A stretch of 64,000 bases of DNA. Source: Polyodon spathula. Taxonomy: Eukaryota > Chordata > Actinopteri > Acipenseriformes > Polyodontidae. Below, one piece after another: positions 62,715 to 64,000 of the stretch. A program made the translations under genes and the position numbers. Position 1 is the stretch's first letter. The number at the start of each line of letters is the position of its first letter. Location of the stretch: positions 83,639,603-83,703,602 of the forward strand of contig NC_054535.1 in assembly GCF_017654505.1 (NCBI RefSeq). Direction: 5' to 3'. The notes beneath the pieces are model-generated. The model was not told the DNA's origin and did no database searches. It saw only the letters and a program-made list of their open reading frames with translations.

Positions 62715-64000
<1,286 letters not shown>

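Overview
The window is eukaryotic, from a fish-like vertebrate genome. It is AT-rich, with split genes (GT-AG introns), long dinucleotide microsatellites, and Tc1/mariner, hAT, L1-Tx1, CR1/L2-like and RTE-like repeats, tRNA-derived SINEs and solo LTRs. Compact introns, a V-SINE-like repeat and Tc1 elements suggest a ray-finned fish. A sturgeon or paddlefish is my guess for the lineage; the sequence does not prove it. There is no bacterial, plasmid or CRISPR content.

Two host genes are recognisable, and both can be assembled exon by exon with consistent reading phase. (1) aldh7a1 (antiquitin), plus strand, 1195-15199: 16 coding exons giving 457 residues. This is everything from the start of the aldehyde dehydrogenase domain to the stop codon; the first coding exons lie upstream of the window. 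(2) gramd2b (GRAM domain containing 2B), minus strand, 42183-28832: 14 coding exons giving a complete 429-residue protein with an N-terminal linker, GRAM domain, C-terminal membrane anchor and coiled tail. The genes are convergent (tail to tail), the same neighbourhood that human ALDH7A1 and GRAMD2B share on 5q23. Their products work independently: one is a lysine-catabolism dehydrogenase, the other an ER/plasma-membrane contact-type membrane protein.

Layout: 1-15.7 kb aldh7a1, its introns carrying a ~1 kb 33-bp minisatellite (3.95-4.98 kb), a decayed Tc1 transposon (5.9-7.5 kb), an LTR-like and a SINE copy. 15.7-27.2 kb intergenic, with a V-SINE-like repeat, a second tRNA-SINE, a deleted Tc1 copy and two hAT-type elements. 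27.2-42.3 kb gramd2b with its likely 3' UTR (invaded by a MITE and an RTE-like LINE tail) and introns holding further hAT-type elements. 42.3-64 kb no host gene found; a repeat-rich stretch with a foldback element, an internally deleted L1-Tx1 element that keeps ORF1, a Tc1-type MITE, a 760-bp hAT element, several LTRs (three with identical target-site duplications) and a decayed LINE split by one of those LTRs.

The most notable signals are a stop-free 99-nt intron in gramd2b, the intronic minisatellite that reiterates a polyadenylation hexamer and a short palindrome in every unit, the HAL1-like Tx1 derivative, and several non-autonomous transposons whose ends and target duplications can be read directly. 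I did not find a convincing new biological system.
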